Origin: an uncultured Bacteroides sp.
GTDB taxonomy: Bacteria; Bacteroidota; Bacteroidia; Bacteroidales; Bacteroidaceae
Direction: 5' to 3'
Assembly: GCA_900546355.1 (NCBI GenBank)
Contig: URCM01000051.1
Span: 1-21,556 of the forward strand
Length of the DNA: 21,556 nt
Shown here: one piece after another, positions 1 to 8,193 of the stretch
How the letters are laid out: every line of letters begins with the position of its first letter
Position numbering within the stretch: position 1 is the stretch's first letter
Notes under the pieces: model-generated
What the model was told of the DNA's origin: nothing
Database searches by the model: none
What the model saw: the letters and a program-made list of their open reading frames with translations, nothing else
Translations under genes and position numbers: made by a program

Positions 1-51
1 ACGGATACATCAAGCCAAGAAAAACTTTTTGGAGAAATTCAAAACAGCTTC
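1..51. mobile_element. Probable right terminus of an insertion sequence (partial, cut by window edge)
   Basis: Bases 35-51 (AAATTCAAAACAGCTTC) are the exact reverse complement of bases 21477-21493 at the other edge. Read inward, the terminus GAAGCTGTTTTGAATTT resembles the terminus of the complete IS at 10594-11449 (GAGCCTGTTTAAATTTT). Immediately outside lies TTA (52-54), fitting the TNA target of IS5-family elements. I infer the right inverted repeat of an IS whose body lies beyond position 1. No transposase is visible, so the family is a guess from the terminus only. Confidence 0.5.
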
Positions 52-77
52 TTACCCTGCGTTTCGTTTTTCTTTTG

Positions 78-85
78 TATCTTTG
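78..85 (+). promoter_or_regulatory. Bacteroides-type -7 box (TATCTTTG) before the porin gene
   Basis: TATCTTTG matches the Bacteroides -7 consensus TAnnTTTG exactly. No TTTG-like -33 element is seen 19-21 bp upstream, where the sequence is TTACCCTG, directly outside the putative IS end. The box lies only 8 nt before the ATG at 94, so a transcript starting at the usual distance would have almost no leader. Either the mRNA is nearly leaderless or the real promoter is upstream. Confidence 0.45.
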
Positions 86-93
86 CCTCCATT

Positions 94-2202
94 ATGAAGA
101 AGATACTGTTTATTACCATACTGACACTGATATGCGGCGCATTGTCCGCACAGAATACATTACAGAACCAGTTTTCCAACCAATTCGGAAGTTCAGCATC
201 GGGTGTAGACCGGAACGGATACGACCGGAACGGTAATCCTATAGACACAACAGCAGTCAATGATGCCAGCACCATTCCCATCGGGCTGACATCATGGAAA
301 ATTGACGCCCGTTTCGGAAACCGTACCGAAGTGCCTGTCGATACTTTGCAGCATGGCTTCCAAAACACGAACGACACAGGAGGTCCTTACGGACATTATA
401 CCTATTTGGGGAACTTGGGAGCTCCCCGTATTGCTCATGTATTTTTCGACCGAAAAGATGCCAGCCAGTTCTTCTTTTTCGACCCCTACGACTATACCGT
501 GGCACAACCACAAGACGTGACTTATACCAACACCAAGTCGCCCTTCGTTAACCTGACCTATTACAAACAAGGTAGCAGCCGTGACGGTGAGGAGCGTTTT
601 AAGGCTTATTTTGCCGTCAATGCCAACAAGCGGATGGGATTCGGATTCAACATCGACTATGTATATGGACGAGGCAAATACAACCATCAATCGACCGCCT
701 TGTTCAACGGCAACCTTTTTGCCTATTATTTAGGTGACAAATATAATATGCACTTCAGCTTTATCAACGACAATCTGAAGGTAGCGGAAAACGGCGGTAT
801 TACCGATGACCGCTACGTAAGCGCACCGCTTGATATGGCAGAAGGCGGACGTACTTACGCCAACAGTGAAATTCCAACCAACCTGGACGACATCTGGAAT
901 CATAATACAGGATACCATGCATTCCTGACCCACCGCTACAACGTAGGATTTTACCGTGACAACCCAGACGAAAACGACACAACGGCCACACAAGTGTTTG
1001 TACCCGTCACCAGTTTCATGCATACGTTGAAAGTGGACATCGCACGGCGCAAATACATCTCACAAAACGAAGAACAGAACCAAAAATACTTCCTCAATAA
1101 CTTCTTACCCGACATTGATCAAGACAAAACCGACTATATCAGTGTAAAGAATATGCTTGGCATCTCATTGCGCGAAGGGTTCAACAAGTGGGCAAAAGCG
1201 GGACTGACTGCATTTATCAGCCATGAATTCCGCCGGTTTACCATGACCGACACGCTTGCCAACACGCCCGGCCAACGCATTCCTACCGACTATACAGAAA
1301 ACGTCATTTCGGTAGGCGGACAACTTATCAAGGAACAAGGGAAAATGTTCCATTACAATGTAACAGGCGAATTTGCCTTGATAGGAGAAGATGCGGGAGC
1401 CTTCTCTGTAGAAGGAAACGGCAACATGAACTTCCGGCTTTTTAACGACACTGTACGTCTGAATGCTAATGCATACATCAAAAACCAAAACCCGACGTTT
1501 TATTACCGCCACTTTCACTCGAAACACTATTGGTGGGACAACAATGACCTTTCGAAAATGATGCGCACCCGCATAGAAGGGCAACTAAACATCGACCGAT
1601 GGCGCACACAACTGAAAGCAGGAGTGGAAAATATCACAAATTATACGTATTTAGACAATATTTCTGTAAGTAAAGGCGGAGGCGAAGATACTGAAACACC
1701 CGTTTCATACCTGAACAATGTAGGTGTATCCCAACATTCGGGTAGCATCCAGGTTTTCAGCGCGTCACTTCGTCAGGATTTCAAACTTGGCATCTTCCAT
1801 CTTGACAATGAAGTGACTTACCAGACATCGAGCAATCAAGACATCCTGCCTTTACCGAAACTTGTGCTTTACCATAATTTTTATCTCAGCTTCGGGCTGG
1901 CAAAGAAAGTGCTGAAAATAGAAATGGGAGCCGATGTGCGTTATTTCACCGAATATTATGCACCCGACTATGCACCAGCCATCGGACAATTCTACCTGCA
2001 AAACAAAGATACCCGTTACAAACTGGGTAATTATCCGCTGCTGAACGGCTATATCAACCTGCACTTGAAACGCACCCGCATTTTCTTGCTGATGTATAAC
2101 CTGATTCAAGGACAAGGAGAGCACAGCTATTTCTTGGCTCCCCATTATCCGTTGAACCCACGCTTATTCAAGATAGGCATTTCGTGGAACTTCTTCGACT
2201 AA
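94..2202 (+). CDS. Putative porin (Bacteroidetes Porin_10-like outer-membrane beta-barrel)
   Basis: This 702-residue protein begins with a clear signal peptide (basic MKK, hydrophobic core, cleavage probably after ALSA at residue 19). The mature part is rich in alternating aromatic/polar stretches, with asparagine- and aspartate-rich loops and repeated amphipathic strands. It ends in a C-terminal strand (KIGISWNFFD) with the aromatic pattern of outer-membrane barrels. Length and composition fit the Bacteroidetes putative porin family (Pfam Porin_10). The role inferred from family is passive diffusion across the outer membrane; the substrate is unknown. The ATG at 94 is chosen because the signal peptide starts exactly there. 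The gene is followed after 6 bp by a periplasmic solute-binding-domain protein, suggesting co-transcription and perhaps a shared solute. The frame is open upstream to the window edge, but nothing there resembles coding sequence. Confidence 0.82.
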   Translation: MKKILFITILTLICGALSAQNTLQNQFSNQFGSSASGVDRNGYDRNGNPIDTTAVNDASTIPIGLTSWKIDARFGNRTEVPVDTLQHGFQNTNDTGGPYGHYTYLGNLGAPRIAHVFFDRKDASQFFFFDPYDYTVAQPQDVTYTNTKSPFVNLTYYKQGSSRDGEERFKAYFAVNANKRMGFGFNIDYVYGRGKYNHQSTALFNGNLFAYYLGDKYNMHFSFINDNLKVAENGGITDDRYVSAPLDMAEGGRTYANSEIPTNLDDIWNHNTGYHAFLTHRYNVGFYRDNPDENDTTATQVFVPVTSFMHTLKVDIARRKYISQNEEQNQKYFLNNFLPDIDQDKTDYISVKNMLGISLREGFNKWAKAGLTAFISHEFRRFTMTDTLANTPGQRIPTDYTENVISVGGQLIKEQGKMFHYNVTGEFALIGEDAGAFSVEGNGNMNFRLFNDTVRLNANAYIKNQNPTFYYRHFHSKHYWWDNNDLSKMMRTRIEGQLNIDRWRTQLKAGVENITNYTYLDNISVSKGGGEDTETPVSYLNNVGVSQHSGSIQVFSASLRQDFKLGIFHLDNEVTYQTSSNQDILPLPKLVLYHNFYLSFGLAKKVLKIEMGADVRYFTEYYAPDYAPAIGQFYLQNKDTRYKLGNYPLLNGYINLHLKRTRIFLLMYNLIQGQGEHSYFLAPHYPLNPRLFKIGISWNFFD

Positions 2203-2208
2203 TAATTT

Positions 2209-3030
2209 ATGAAAATCAAGAAACTTATCCGATATGGAACAGCAGCTGTAATCGTGGCAGTATTCATCATTGTCTTCTGTACACAAAAAGAAGAAAATGT
2301 ATCCTATGCGCCACGCGACTACGAGGAAATTGTCCAATCAGGTATCCTGCGGGCTGTAACTGAATACAATGCCATCAGCTATCATGTAGCAGACGACACG
2401 TTGCAAGGATTCGACTACGAACTGCTACATGCCTTCGCTTCTGAGAGAAAACTGCAACTTGAGATTACTCCCGAAATGAGTTTCGAAGAACGGCTGAAAG
2501 GAATAACCGAAGGGAAATATGATATTCTTGCTACCGGTACTGTCATCAACACTCAGTCGAAAGATACACTGCTATTCACTCGTCCATTGGCTCTAAGCAG
2601 ACAAGTGCTGGTACAACGTAAACCGGAAACAGGACAAGACAGCACATATATCCGAAACCAATTAGACTTAGCACATAAACAACTGCACGTCATCAAAGGG
2701 TCGCCTGCCCTACTCCGCCTGCATAACCTTATCAATGAAATTGCCGATACCATTTACATTGAAGAAGTGAAACAATACGGTCCCGAACAATTGGTAGCTA
2801 TGGTGGCAGGAAAAGATATTGATTATGCAGTATGTGATGAAAGCATTGCCCGTTCGTTGTTGTCCCGCTTTCCGAACCTTGATATCAACACGGCTATCAG
2901 CTTCACACAGTTTTATGCATGGGGAGTAAGCAAGCAAGCCCCTATACTGCTTGACAGCCTAAACAACTGGCTGAAACGATATAGCAAAACGGAAGCTTAC
3001 CGGAAACTACATCGAAAATATTTTAACTAA
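2209..3030 (+). CDS. Transporter substrate-binding domain protein (SBP_bac_3/MltF-N-like)
   Basis: This 273-residue protein has an N-terminal hydrophobic anchor or signal (about residues 9-24, ending VFCTQKEE). A Cys at 24 could be lipidated, though Phe before it is a poor lipobox. The remainder resembles family 3 periplasmic solute-binding domains: an early strand (GILRAVTEYN), then GFDYELLHAFASE, then YDILATGTVINTQSKD, and a C-terminal helix (AYRKLHRKYF) typical of this fold and of the N-terminal half of the lytic transglycosylase MltF. The transglycosylase domain is absent, since the protein ends right after the binding domain. No ABC permease or ATPase lies nearby, so it may be a sensor or scavenging protein rather than a transporter part. 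It starts 6 bp after the porin stop, so translation is probably coupled. Confidence 0.8.
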   Translation: MKIKKLIRYGTAAVIVAVFIIVFCTQKEENVSYAPRDYEEIVQSGILRAVTEYNAISYHVADDTLQGFDYELLHAFASERKLQLEITPEMSFEERLKGITEGKYDILATGTVINTQSKDTLLFTRPLALSRQVLVQRKPETGQDSTYIRNQLDLAHKQLHVIKGSPALLRLHNLINEIADTIYIEEVKQYGPEQLVAMVAGKDIDYAVCDESIARSLLSRFPNLDINTAISFTQFYAWGVSKQAPILLDSLNNWLKRYSKTEAYRKLHRKYFN

Positions 3031-3053
3031 CACAATATAATACCTTGAATACT

Positions 3054-4040
3054 ATGCAATTGGATAAAGTAAACTGGGGTTTTATCGGTTGCGGAGAAGT
3101 GACTGAGAAAAAAAGTGGTCCTGCTTTCAACATGATAGAAGGCTCACGCGTAGTTGCCGTAATGAGCCGCGATGAAGAAAAAGTAAAATCGTATGCACGC
3201 CGCCATAACATACCACGGTGGTATACCGACGCACAAGAACTTATTGGCGATGAAGATGTGAATGCCATCTATATCGCGACACCTCCCTCCTCGCACGCCA
3301 CCTTTGCCATCATGGCAATGAAAGCAGGCAAACCGGTATACATCGAAAAACCTATGGCTGCCACTTATGAAGACTGTGCCCGCATCAACCGTATCTCGCA
3401 AGAAACGGGAATGCCTTGTTTTGTCGCTTATTACCGCCGTTATCTTCCTTATTTCCAAAAGGTACGCCAACTGATAGAGGAAGGCGAGATAGGCAACGTT
3501 ATCAACGTGCAAATCCGTTTTGCACAACCTCCACGCGATTTGGATTATAATAGCACAAACCTGCCTTGGCGTGTACAACCCGATATTGCCGGAGGAGGTT
3601 ATTTCTACGATTTGGCTCCACACCAATTAGATTTGTTACAGGAAATGTTCGGATGCATCTTAGAAGCAGAAGGATATAAAAGCAACCGCGGCGGACTATA
3701 CGAGGCGGAAGACACCATCAGCGCTTGTTTTAAATTCGAATCCGGGTTACCAGGCTCCGGGTCATGGTGCTTTGTAGCCCATGAATCTGCCAAAGAAGAC
3801 CGCATTGAGATTATCGGGGACAAAGGAATGATTTGTTTCTCGGTCTTTACTTACGAACCAATCGGCTTGCATACTGAACGTGGACGTGAGGAAATACTCC
3901 CACAAAACCCACCCTACGTACAATTACCGCTTATCAAAGCCGTAGTAGAGCATCTGCAAGGAAAAGCCATCTGCACATGCGATGGCATCAGCGCGACCCC
4001 AACCAACTGGGTAATGGACCGCATCCTGAACAAACTGTAA
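3054..4040 (+). CDS. Gfo/Idh/MocA family NAD(P)-dependent oxidoreductase
   Basis: The protein has 328 residues from the ATG at 3054; an in-frame TTG at 3045 would add three residues but is a less likely start. An N-terminal Rossmann strand-turn (GFIGCGEV, residues 9-16) binds the dinucleotide. ATPPSSHA and the family signature EKP (residues 98-100) follow, and DLAPHQLDLL carries the conserved His/Asp region of the C-terminal alpha/beta domain. Members oxidise or reduce sugars, inositols or related polyols; the substrate cannot be told from sequence. It begins 23 bp after the solute-binding gene and is probably the last gene of a three-gene unit, ahead of the palindromic element at 4070-4141. 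The order porin, binding protein, sugar oxidoreductase hints at uptake and conversion of a small polar solute, but that is inference. Confidence 0.88.
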   Translation: MQLDKVNWGFIGCGEVTEKKSGPAFNMIEGSRVVAVMSRDEEKVKSYARRHNIPRWYTDAQELIGDEDVNAIYIATPPSSHATFAIMAMKAGKPVYIEKPMAATYEDCARINRISQETGMPCFVAYYRRYLPYFQKVRQLIEEGEIGNVINVQIRFAQPPRDLDYNSTNLPWRVQPDIAGGGYFYDLAPHQLDLLQEMFGCILEAEGYKSNRGGLYEAEDTISACFKFESGLPGSGSWCFVAHESAKEDRIEIIGDKGMICFSVFTYEPIGLHTERGREEILPQNPPYVQLPLIKAVVEHLQGKAICTCDGISATPTNWVMDRILNKL

Positions 4041-4069
4041 GAAAACCAATAATTGAAAAGCGCTGAAAA

Positions 4070-4141
4070 AACACAGAAACACAAAGACACGAAAACAATC
4101 TGATAGATGGATTAAACTCCGTGTCTTAGGGTTTCTGTGTT
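4070..4141. repeat. Octamer-repeat palindrome between convergent genes (possible bidirectional terminator)
   Basis: Arms 4070-4091 and 4120-4141 are inverted and match at 20 of 22 positions. The left arm consists of three octamers: ACACAGAA (4071), ACACAAAG (4079) and ACACGAAA (4087). The loop is about 28 nt. It fills the gap between the oxidoreductase (+) and serS (-), so it may terminate both. The same octamer design recurs at 10396-10524, which suggests a dispersed repeat family rather than a plain terminator. Confidence 0.7.
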
Positions 4142-4164
4142 CTAAGGAAAATCAAATATACTTT

Positions 4165-5439
4165 TTACTTAATCATATCGAATCCGCAATACGGAACCAA
4201 AGCTTTCGGAATACGGATACCTTCCGGCGTCTGGTTGTTTTCGAGCAGGGCTGCCACAATACGTGGCAAGGCAAGTGCCGAACCATTCAGCGTGTGACAA
4301 AGCTCTGTCTTCTTATTGGCAGTACGATAACGGCACTTCAAACGGTTTGCCTGATATGTATCAAAATTAGAGACCGAACTTACTTCCAACCAGCGTTTTT
4401 GCGCTTCCGAATAAACCTCAAAATCGTAACAGATAGCGGCAGTAAAGCTGATATCACCTCCACACAAGCGGAGAATACGGTACGGAAGCTCCAATTTCTT
4501 CAACAAGCCCTCTACATGGTCGAGCATTTCCTGATGCGACTGACGGGAATGTTCTGGAGTATCAATACGCACCAATTCCACTTTCGAGAATTCATGCAGA
4601 CGATTCAACCCACGCACATCCTTACCATACGAACCTGCTTCGCGACGGAAGCATTCGGTATAAGCACAGTTCTTAATCGGCAATTGTTTTTCATCAAGGA
4701 TAACATCCCGATAGATATTCGTTACAGGCACTTCCGCGGTCGGAATTAAGTACAGGTCGTCCAAGTTACAATGATACATCTGTCCTTCCTTATCGGGAAG
4801 CTGCCCTGTTCCGTAGCCCGAAGCGGCGTTCACCACTGTAGGAGGCATAATTTCCTCATAACCAGCCGCACGAGCCTCATCAAGGAAAAAGTTGATAAGG
4901 GCACGCTGTAAACGAGCACCTTGTCCTCGATAAACCGGGAATCCAGCTCCTGTAATCTTCACACCCAAATCGAAATCTATCAGGTTGTATTTCTTTGCCA
5001 ATTCCCAATGAGGCAGAGCGTCTTTCGGAAGTTCCGTCTCCATTCCGCCCATCTTCACTACCAGATTGTCTTCAGCACCGTTACCTTCAGGCACTTCCTC
5101 GTAAGGCACATTCGGAATGGTGTACAACAAATTCTGCAAATCTTCGGCAGCCTGGTCCATCTCAGCTTGTATTCCTTTGTTGGCTTCCTTGATTTCAGCC
5201 ACACGAGCCTTTGCCGTTTCCGCTTCTTCTTTTTTGCCTTCTTTCATCAACTGACCAATGGTCTTTGACGTGGCATTGACTTCTGCCAGATTATTATCTA
5301 ATTGTCCTTGTGCGTTCCGACGTTTATTATTCAGTTCGAGTACCCGCGCAATAGTCTCTTTCGCATTAGCAAAATGCTTCTTCTCCAATCCACGGATAAC
5401 CTTGTCGGTATCCTCTGTAATTTGTTTAATTGTAAGCAT
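4165..5439 (-). CDS. serS: Serine--tRNA ligase
   Basis: This 424-residue class II aminoacyl-tRNA synthetase charges tRNA-Ser (and tRNA-Sec where present) with serine in the cytoplasm. The N-terminal about 110 residues form the long charged helical hairpin (KRRNAQGQLDNNLAEVNATS and following) that binds the long variable arm of tRNA-Ser. The catalytic core shows motif 2 (TECFRREAGSYGKDVRGLNR, then LHEFSKVELV) and motif 3 (NGSALALPRIVAALLENNQ). Length is typical and no key region is missing. It is the last gene of the minus-strand cluster and has its own promoter-like sequence in the 66-bp gap after kdsA. Its 3' end faces the Gfo/Idh/MocA gene across the octamer palindrome. Confidence 0.98.
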   Translation of the reverse strand: MLTIKQITEDTDKVIRGLEKKHFANAKETIARVLELNNKRRNAQGQLDNNLAEVNATSKTIGQLMKEGKKEEAETAKARVAEIKEANKGIQAEMDQAAEDLQNLLYTIPNVPYEEVPEGNGAEDNLVVKMGGMETELPKDALPHWELAKKYNLIDFDLGVKITGAGFPVYRGQGARLQRALINFFLDEARAAGYEEIMPPTVVNAASGYGTGQLPDKEGQMYHCNLDDLYLIPTAEVPVTNIYRDVILDEKQLPIKNCAYTECFRREAGSYGKDVRGLNRLHEFSKVELVRIDTPEHSRQSHQEMLDHVEGLLKKLELPYRILRLCGGDISFTAAICYDFEVYSEAQKRWLEVSSVSNFDTYQANRLKCRYRTANKKTELCHTLNGSALALPRIVAALLENNQTPEGIRIPKALVPYCGFDMIK

Positions 5440-5468
5440 ATCTCTTTAAAATTTAGATTTTCGTGCTG

Positions 5469-5500
5469 CAAAGATATTCTTTTATTGAAACATAAACAAT
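5469..5500 (-). promoter_or_regulatory. serS promoter, Bacteroides type
   Basis: On the minus strand, TATCTTTG (5476-5469) matches the -7 consensus. ATTG (5500-5497), one base off TTTG, lies 20 bp upstream. The start would fall near 5462, giving a leader of roughly 20 nt before the ATG at 5439. The box lies in the kdsA-serS gap, so serS can be expressed independently of the upstream genes. Confidence 0.65.
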
Positions 5501-5505
5501 GAATC

Positions 5506-6312
5506 TTACAAGATACTTTGACGAATACGCACCAGTTTTTCCAACAAGCCTTCCAGCAAGTCGAGTTTCAACATATTCGCTCCATCGCTCTTTGCTACTG
5601 ACGGGTCTTCGTGTGTCTCCATGAACAAACCATCCACACCTACCGCCACCCCTGCCTTGGCTATGGTTTCTATCAGTTGAGGCATACCTCCTGTCACACC
5701 AGAGGTTTGATTGGGCTGCTGAAGCGAATGGGTCACATCGAGTATCACCGGATGGCCAAACGACTGCATTTCAGGAATACCCCGATAATCAACAATCAAG
5801 TCGTGATAGCCGAAAGTCACCCCGCGTTCGGTCAGCATTACTTGCGGATTACCTGCCTCTACCACCTTGTCAGCAGCAAAGCGCATCGCTCCAGGCGAAA
5901 GAAACTGCCCTTTTTTAATATTCACTATCTTTCCCGTCCGTGCCGCCGCTACCAACAAATCTGTCTGACGGCATAAAAAGGCCGGTATCTGCAACACGTC
6001 AACATAGGCAGCCGCCATTTCGGCCTCATCTGCTGCATGAATATCCGTTACAACCGGCACTCCAAACGTAGCACGTACCTTTGCCAATACCTTCAATGCT
6101 TTTTCATCACCTATTCCTGTAAACGAATCCAAACGTGAACGGTTCGCCTTACGGTATGAGCCTTTAAACACATAAGGTATATGCAGGCTATCGGTTATCT
6201 TCACTACCCGCTCGGCAATGCGCAACGCCATATCTTCACCTTCTATCACACAAGGTCCCGCCAACAGGAAAAAGTTGTCAGAACGGGTCAGGTCTTCTAT
6301 TGTTTGTATCAT
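5506..6312 (-). CDS. kdsA: 3-deoxy-8-phosphooctulonate (KDO-8-P) synthase, metal-dependent type
   Basis: This 268-residue protein condenses phosphoenolpyruvate with arabinose-5-phosphate to KDO-8-phosphate, the committed step toward the KDO of lipopolysaccharide inner core. It is a TIM barrel with LAGPCVIEG near the N-terminus, KGSYRKANRSR, DVLQIPAFLCRQTDL, FGYHDLIVDYR and DVTHSLQQPN. Cys21, His195, Glu232 and Asp243 sit at a constant offset of ten from the metal ligands known in the Aquifex enzyme (Cys11, His185, Glu222, Asp233). This points to the metal-dependent class; E. coli KdsA has Asn in place of the Cys. The gene lies 29 bp after the lipid kinase gene and is probably co-transcribed with miaA and that kinase. 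Confidence 0.97.
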   Translation of the reverse strand: MIQTIEDLTRSDNFFLLAGPCVIEGEDMALRIAERVVKITDSLHIPYVFKGSYRKANRSRLDSFTGIGDEKALKVLAKVRATFGVPVVTDIHAADEAEMAAAYVDVLQIPAFLCRQTDLLVAAARTGKIVNIKKGQFLSPGAMRFAADKVVEAGNPQVMLTERGVTFGYHDLIVDYRGIPEMQSFGHPVILDVTHSLQQPNQTSGVTGGMPQLIETIAKAGVAVGVDGLFMETHEDPSVAKSDGANMLKLDLLEGLLEKLVRIRQSIL

Positions 6313-6341
6313 AAGTTCTTATGTTTGTAAGCTTTCTATTT

Positions 6342-7274
6342 TCACTGCGGTATTATCAATGTCAAGGCTTCGGGAACAATGGTTACCTCTATCGGGAAAT
6401 GACGGTCGAACCAGACACGTCCATCCAAACTGATTTCCGCATTTTGTGCCCGAAGTATTTTCACTTGTTTTGTACGGTAAGGTTTCACAGTCTTATGATT
6501 CAACAGACGCCCTTGTTGCATCATCCATAAACCTTGAATCAATTGACGCAACTCGGGACGATAAATCAACGACACATCAAGCCATCCGTTATAAGGTACC
6601 GCACTGGGAGTCAACCCATATCCACGTCCACTGCCTATCGCCACGGCCATCAATCTTCCGCGGATGTGTTCGTCGTTCACCTTCAGATGCATCCGGTAAA
6701 GTTTACGCTCGAACGCCACCAGGAATAAAGAAGACAGATACGAAAACAAAGGTATCCCCCAAAAACGACGTGTTTCATTCGTAATGATGACAATACGTGC
6801 CCCCAATCCGATATAAACCGCATTGAGAAAATAACGTTTCACGTGCTCTTTTCCGTCAAAGTAGCTGAATACCCCCACATCCACTTTACGCAGACGGCGG
6901 TTGATAAGCACGTCCACCGCTTCCTTATAATCATCGGAATCCAACCCCCAATACTTAGCGAAGTCATTGCCGATGCCGTTCGGGATAATCCCTAAAGCTA
7001 TGTCGTTTTTATCTTCAGCCTCCGAAAACATAATGCCATTTACAGCATCGTTCAATGCACCGTCTCCCCCTACCACTACAATGGTGCGATAACCATTATT
7101 CGCCATCGTACGCGATAAACGTTCCACCGAGCCGAAACCTTCCGACTGTACATAGTCGAACCGGACTTCACGGCTTTCCATGTAGTCCCGAATCTCTTTC
7201 CAACGCTTTTGCGCCTTCCGACTTCCGGCTTTCGGGTTATATATCACTCCCCAGCGGGTAGGTTCTATTGCCAT
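6342..7274 (-). CDS. Diacylglycerol kinase family lipid kinase (DAGK_cat)
   Basis: This 310-residue protein shows the nucleotide-binding catalytic domain of diacylglycerol/sphingosine-type kinases: IYNPKAGS (residues 11-18), the glycine-rich VVVGGDGALNDAVNG with GGDG at 69-72, and GIIPNGIGNDFAK (95-107). The C-terminal half is the beta-rich domain found in bacterial YegS/DgkB relatives. It probably phosphorylates a lipid alcohol at the inner face of the membrane, but the substrate (diacylglycerol or another lipid) cannot be assigned. No membrane helices are evident, so it is likely peripheral. The ATG lies one base after the miaA stop codon, which indicates tight translational coupling; kdsA follows 29 bp later. 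It is unlike the small integral DgkA of E. coli. Confidence 0.92.
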   Translation of the reverse strand: MAIEPTRWGVIYNPKAGSRKAQKRWKEIRDYMESREVRFDYVQSEGFGSVERLSRTMANNGYRTIVVVGGDGALNDAVNGIMFSEAEDKNDIALGIIPNGIGNDFAKYWGLDSDDYKEAVDVLINRRLRKVDVGVFSYFDGKEHVKRYFLNAVYIGLGARIVIITNETRRFWGIPLFSYLSSLFLVAFERKLYRMHLKVNDEHIRGRLMAVAIGSGRGYGLTPSAVPYNGWLDVSLIYRPELRQLIQGLWMMQQGRLLNHKTVKPYRTKQVKILRAQNAEISLDGRVWFDRHFPIEVTIVPEALTLIIPQ

Positions 7275-7275
7275 A

Positions 7276-8193
7276 TTAATTTTCTTTTAATAAATTCATT
7301 ATCTTCCCTACCTTTTCTTCCATAGGCAATGTAGCGTCAATCCAATGAATGGTAAATCCGCGTCTTTCCATGCCCCTGAACCAGGTCATCTGCCTCTTGG
7401 CAAACTGGTGGATGGCGATTTCAAGCTGGCTGAACATTTCATCGTAACTCAGTTCTCCTATTATATATAAGGTAAGGAATTTGTATTCCAATCCATAATA
7501 AATCAAATCTCCGGGCGCGATGCCTTCCGCCATCAGCCCGCGCACCTCTTCCACCATGCCTTCATCCAACCGTTGCCTCAACCGGCGCGATATTTTCTCA
7601 CGCCGCAATTCCCGATTGATGTCTACTCCGATAATCAAGCTGTGGATTTCAGGAAAATCCCTTGCGTCTACAGGTTGAGTACGGTAGTATTCTTCAATCT
7701 CGATGGCACGTATCGCACGTTTTGCCGTATCTACATCCGTAGAGTTATGCAACGTCTTATACGAAGCCAACAAACCGGCCAGTTCTTCCAACGACTTTCC
7801 CGCAAGTCTTTCACGCAATTCGGGATTTTCCGGCACGGGAAGCAGCTTGTATCCTTTCAAGACCGACTCCAGATACATCCCGGTTCCTCCGCACAAGATG
7901 GGAGTCATGCCTCGCCTGCGGATGTCCTCATAAGCCCGAAGGAAATCGTGCTGAAATTCAAATACATTGTATTTGGTACCCGGTTCCGCGATGTCAATCA
8001 GGTGATAAGGAATCCGTTTGCCTTCTACGGTATAGTCCGCCAAATCTTTTCCCGTTCCCAAATCCATCCGACGGTACACCTGGCGGCTATCCCCGCTAAT
8101 GATTTCCGTATGCAAGCGGTTTGCCAATGCCGCCGCCAAGGGGGTTTTCCCCGATGCGGTCGGTCCCAATATCGTTATCAAATCATATACCAT
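7276..8193 (-). CDS. miaA: tRNA dimethylallyltransferase
   Basis: This 305-residue enzyme transfers the dimethylallyl group from DMAPP to N6 of A37 in tRNAs that read codons starting with U. The P-loop is ILGPTASGKT (residues 8-17). SGDSRQVYRRMDLGTGKD carries the conserved Asp/Ser/Arg of the active site, and GGTGMYLESVLKGY and the C-terminal FAKRQMTWFRG match the MiaA family. The length is typical. It leads a run with the lipid kinase (1-bp gap) and kdsA. The start at 8193 gives MVYDLITILG, directly at the first strand of the fold. The first 16 bases of the gene overlap the tail of the broken frame described at 8178-8381, so the sequence upstream of miaA appears to have been reshaped by gene decay. 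Confidence 0.97.
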   Translation of the reverse strand: MVYDLITILGPTASGKTPLAAALANRLHTEIISGDSRQVYRRMDLGTGKDLADYTVEGKRIPYHLIDIAEPGTKYNVFEFQHDFLRAYEDIRRRGMTPILCGGTGMYLESVLKGYKLLPVPENPELRERLAGKSLEELAGLLASYKTLHNSTDVDTAKRAIRAIEIEEYYRTQPVDARDFPEIHSLIIGVDINRELRREKISRRLRQRLDEGMVEEVRGLMAEGIAPGDLIYYGLEYKFLTLYIIGELSYDEMFSQLEIAIHQFAKRQMTWFRGMERRGFTIHWIDATLPMEEKVGKIMNLLKEN

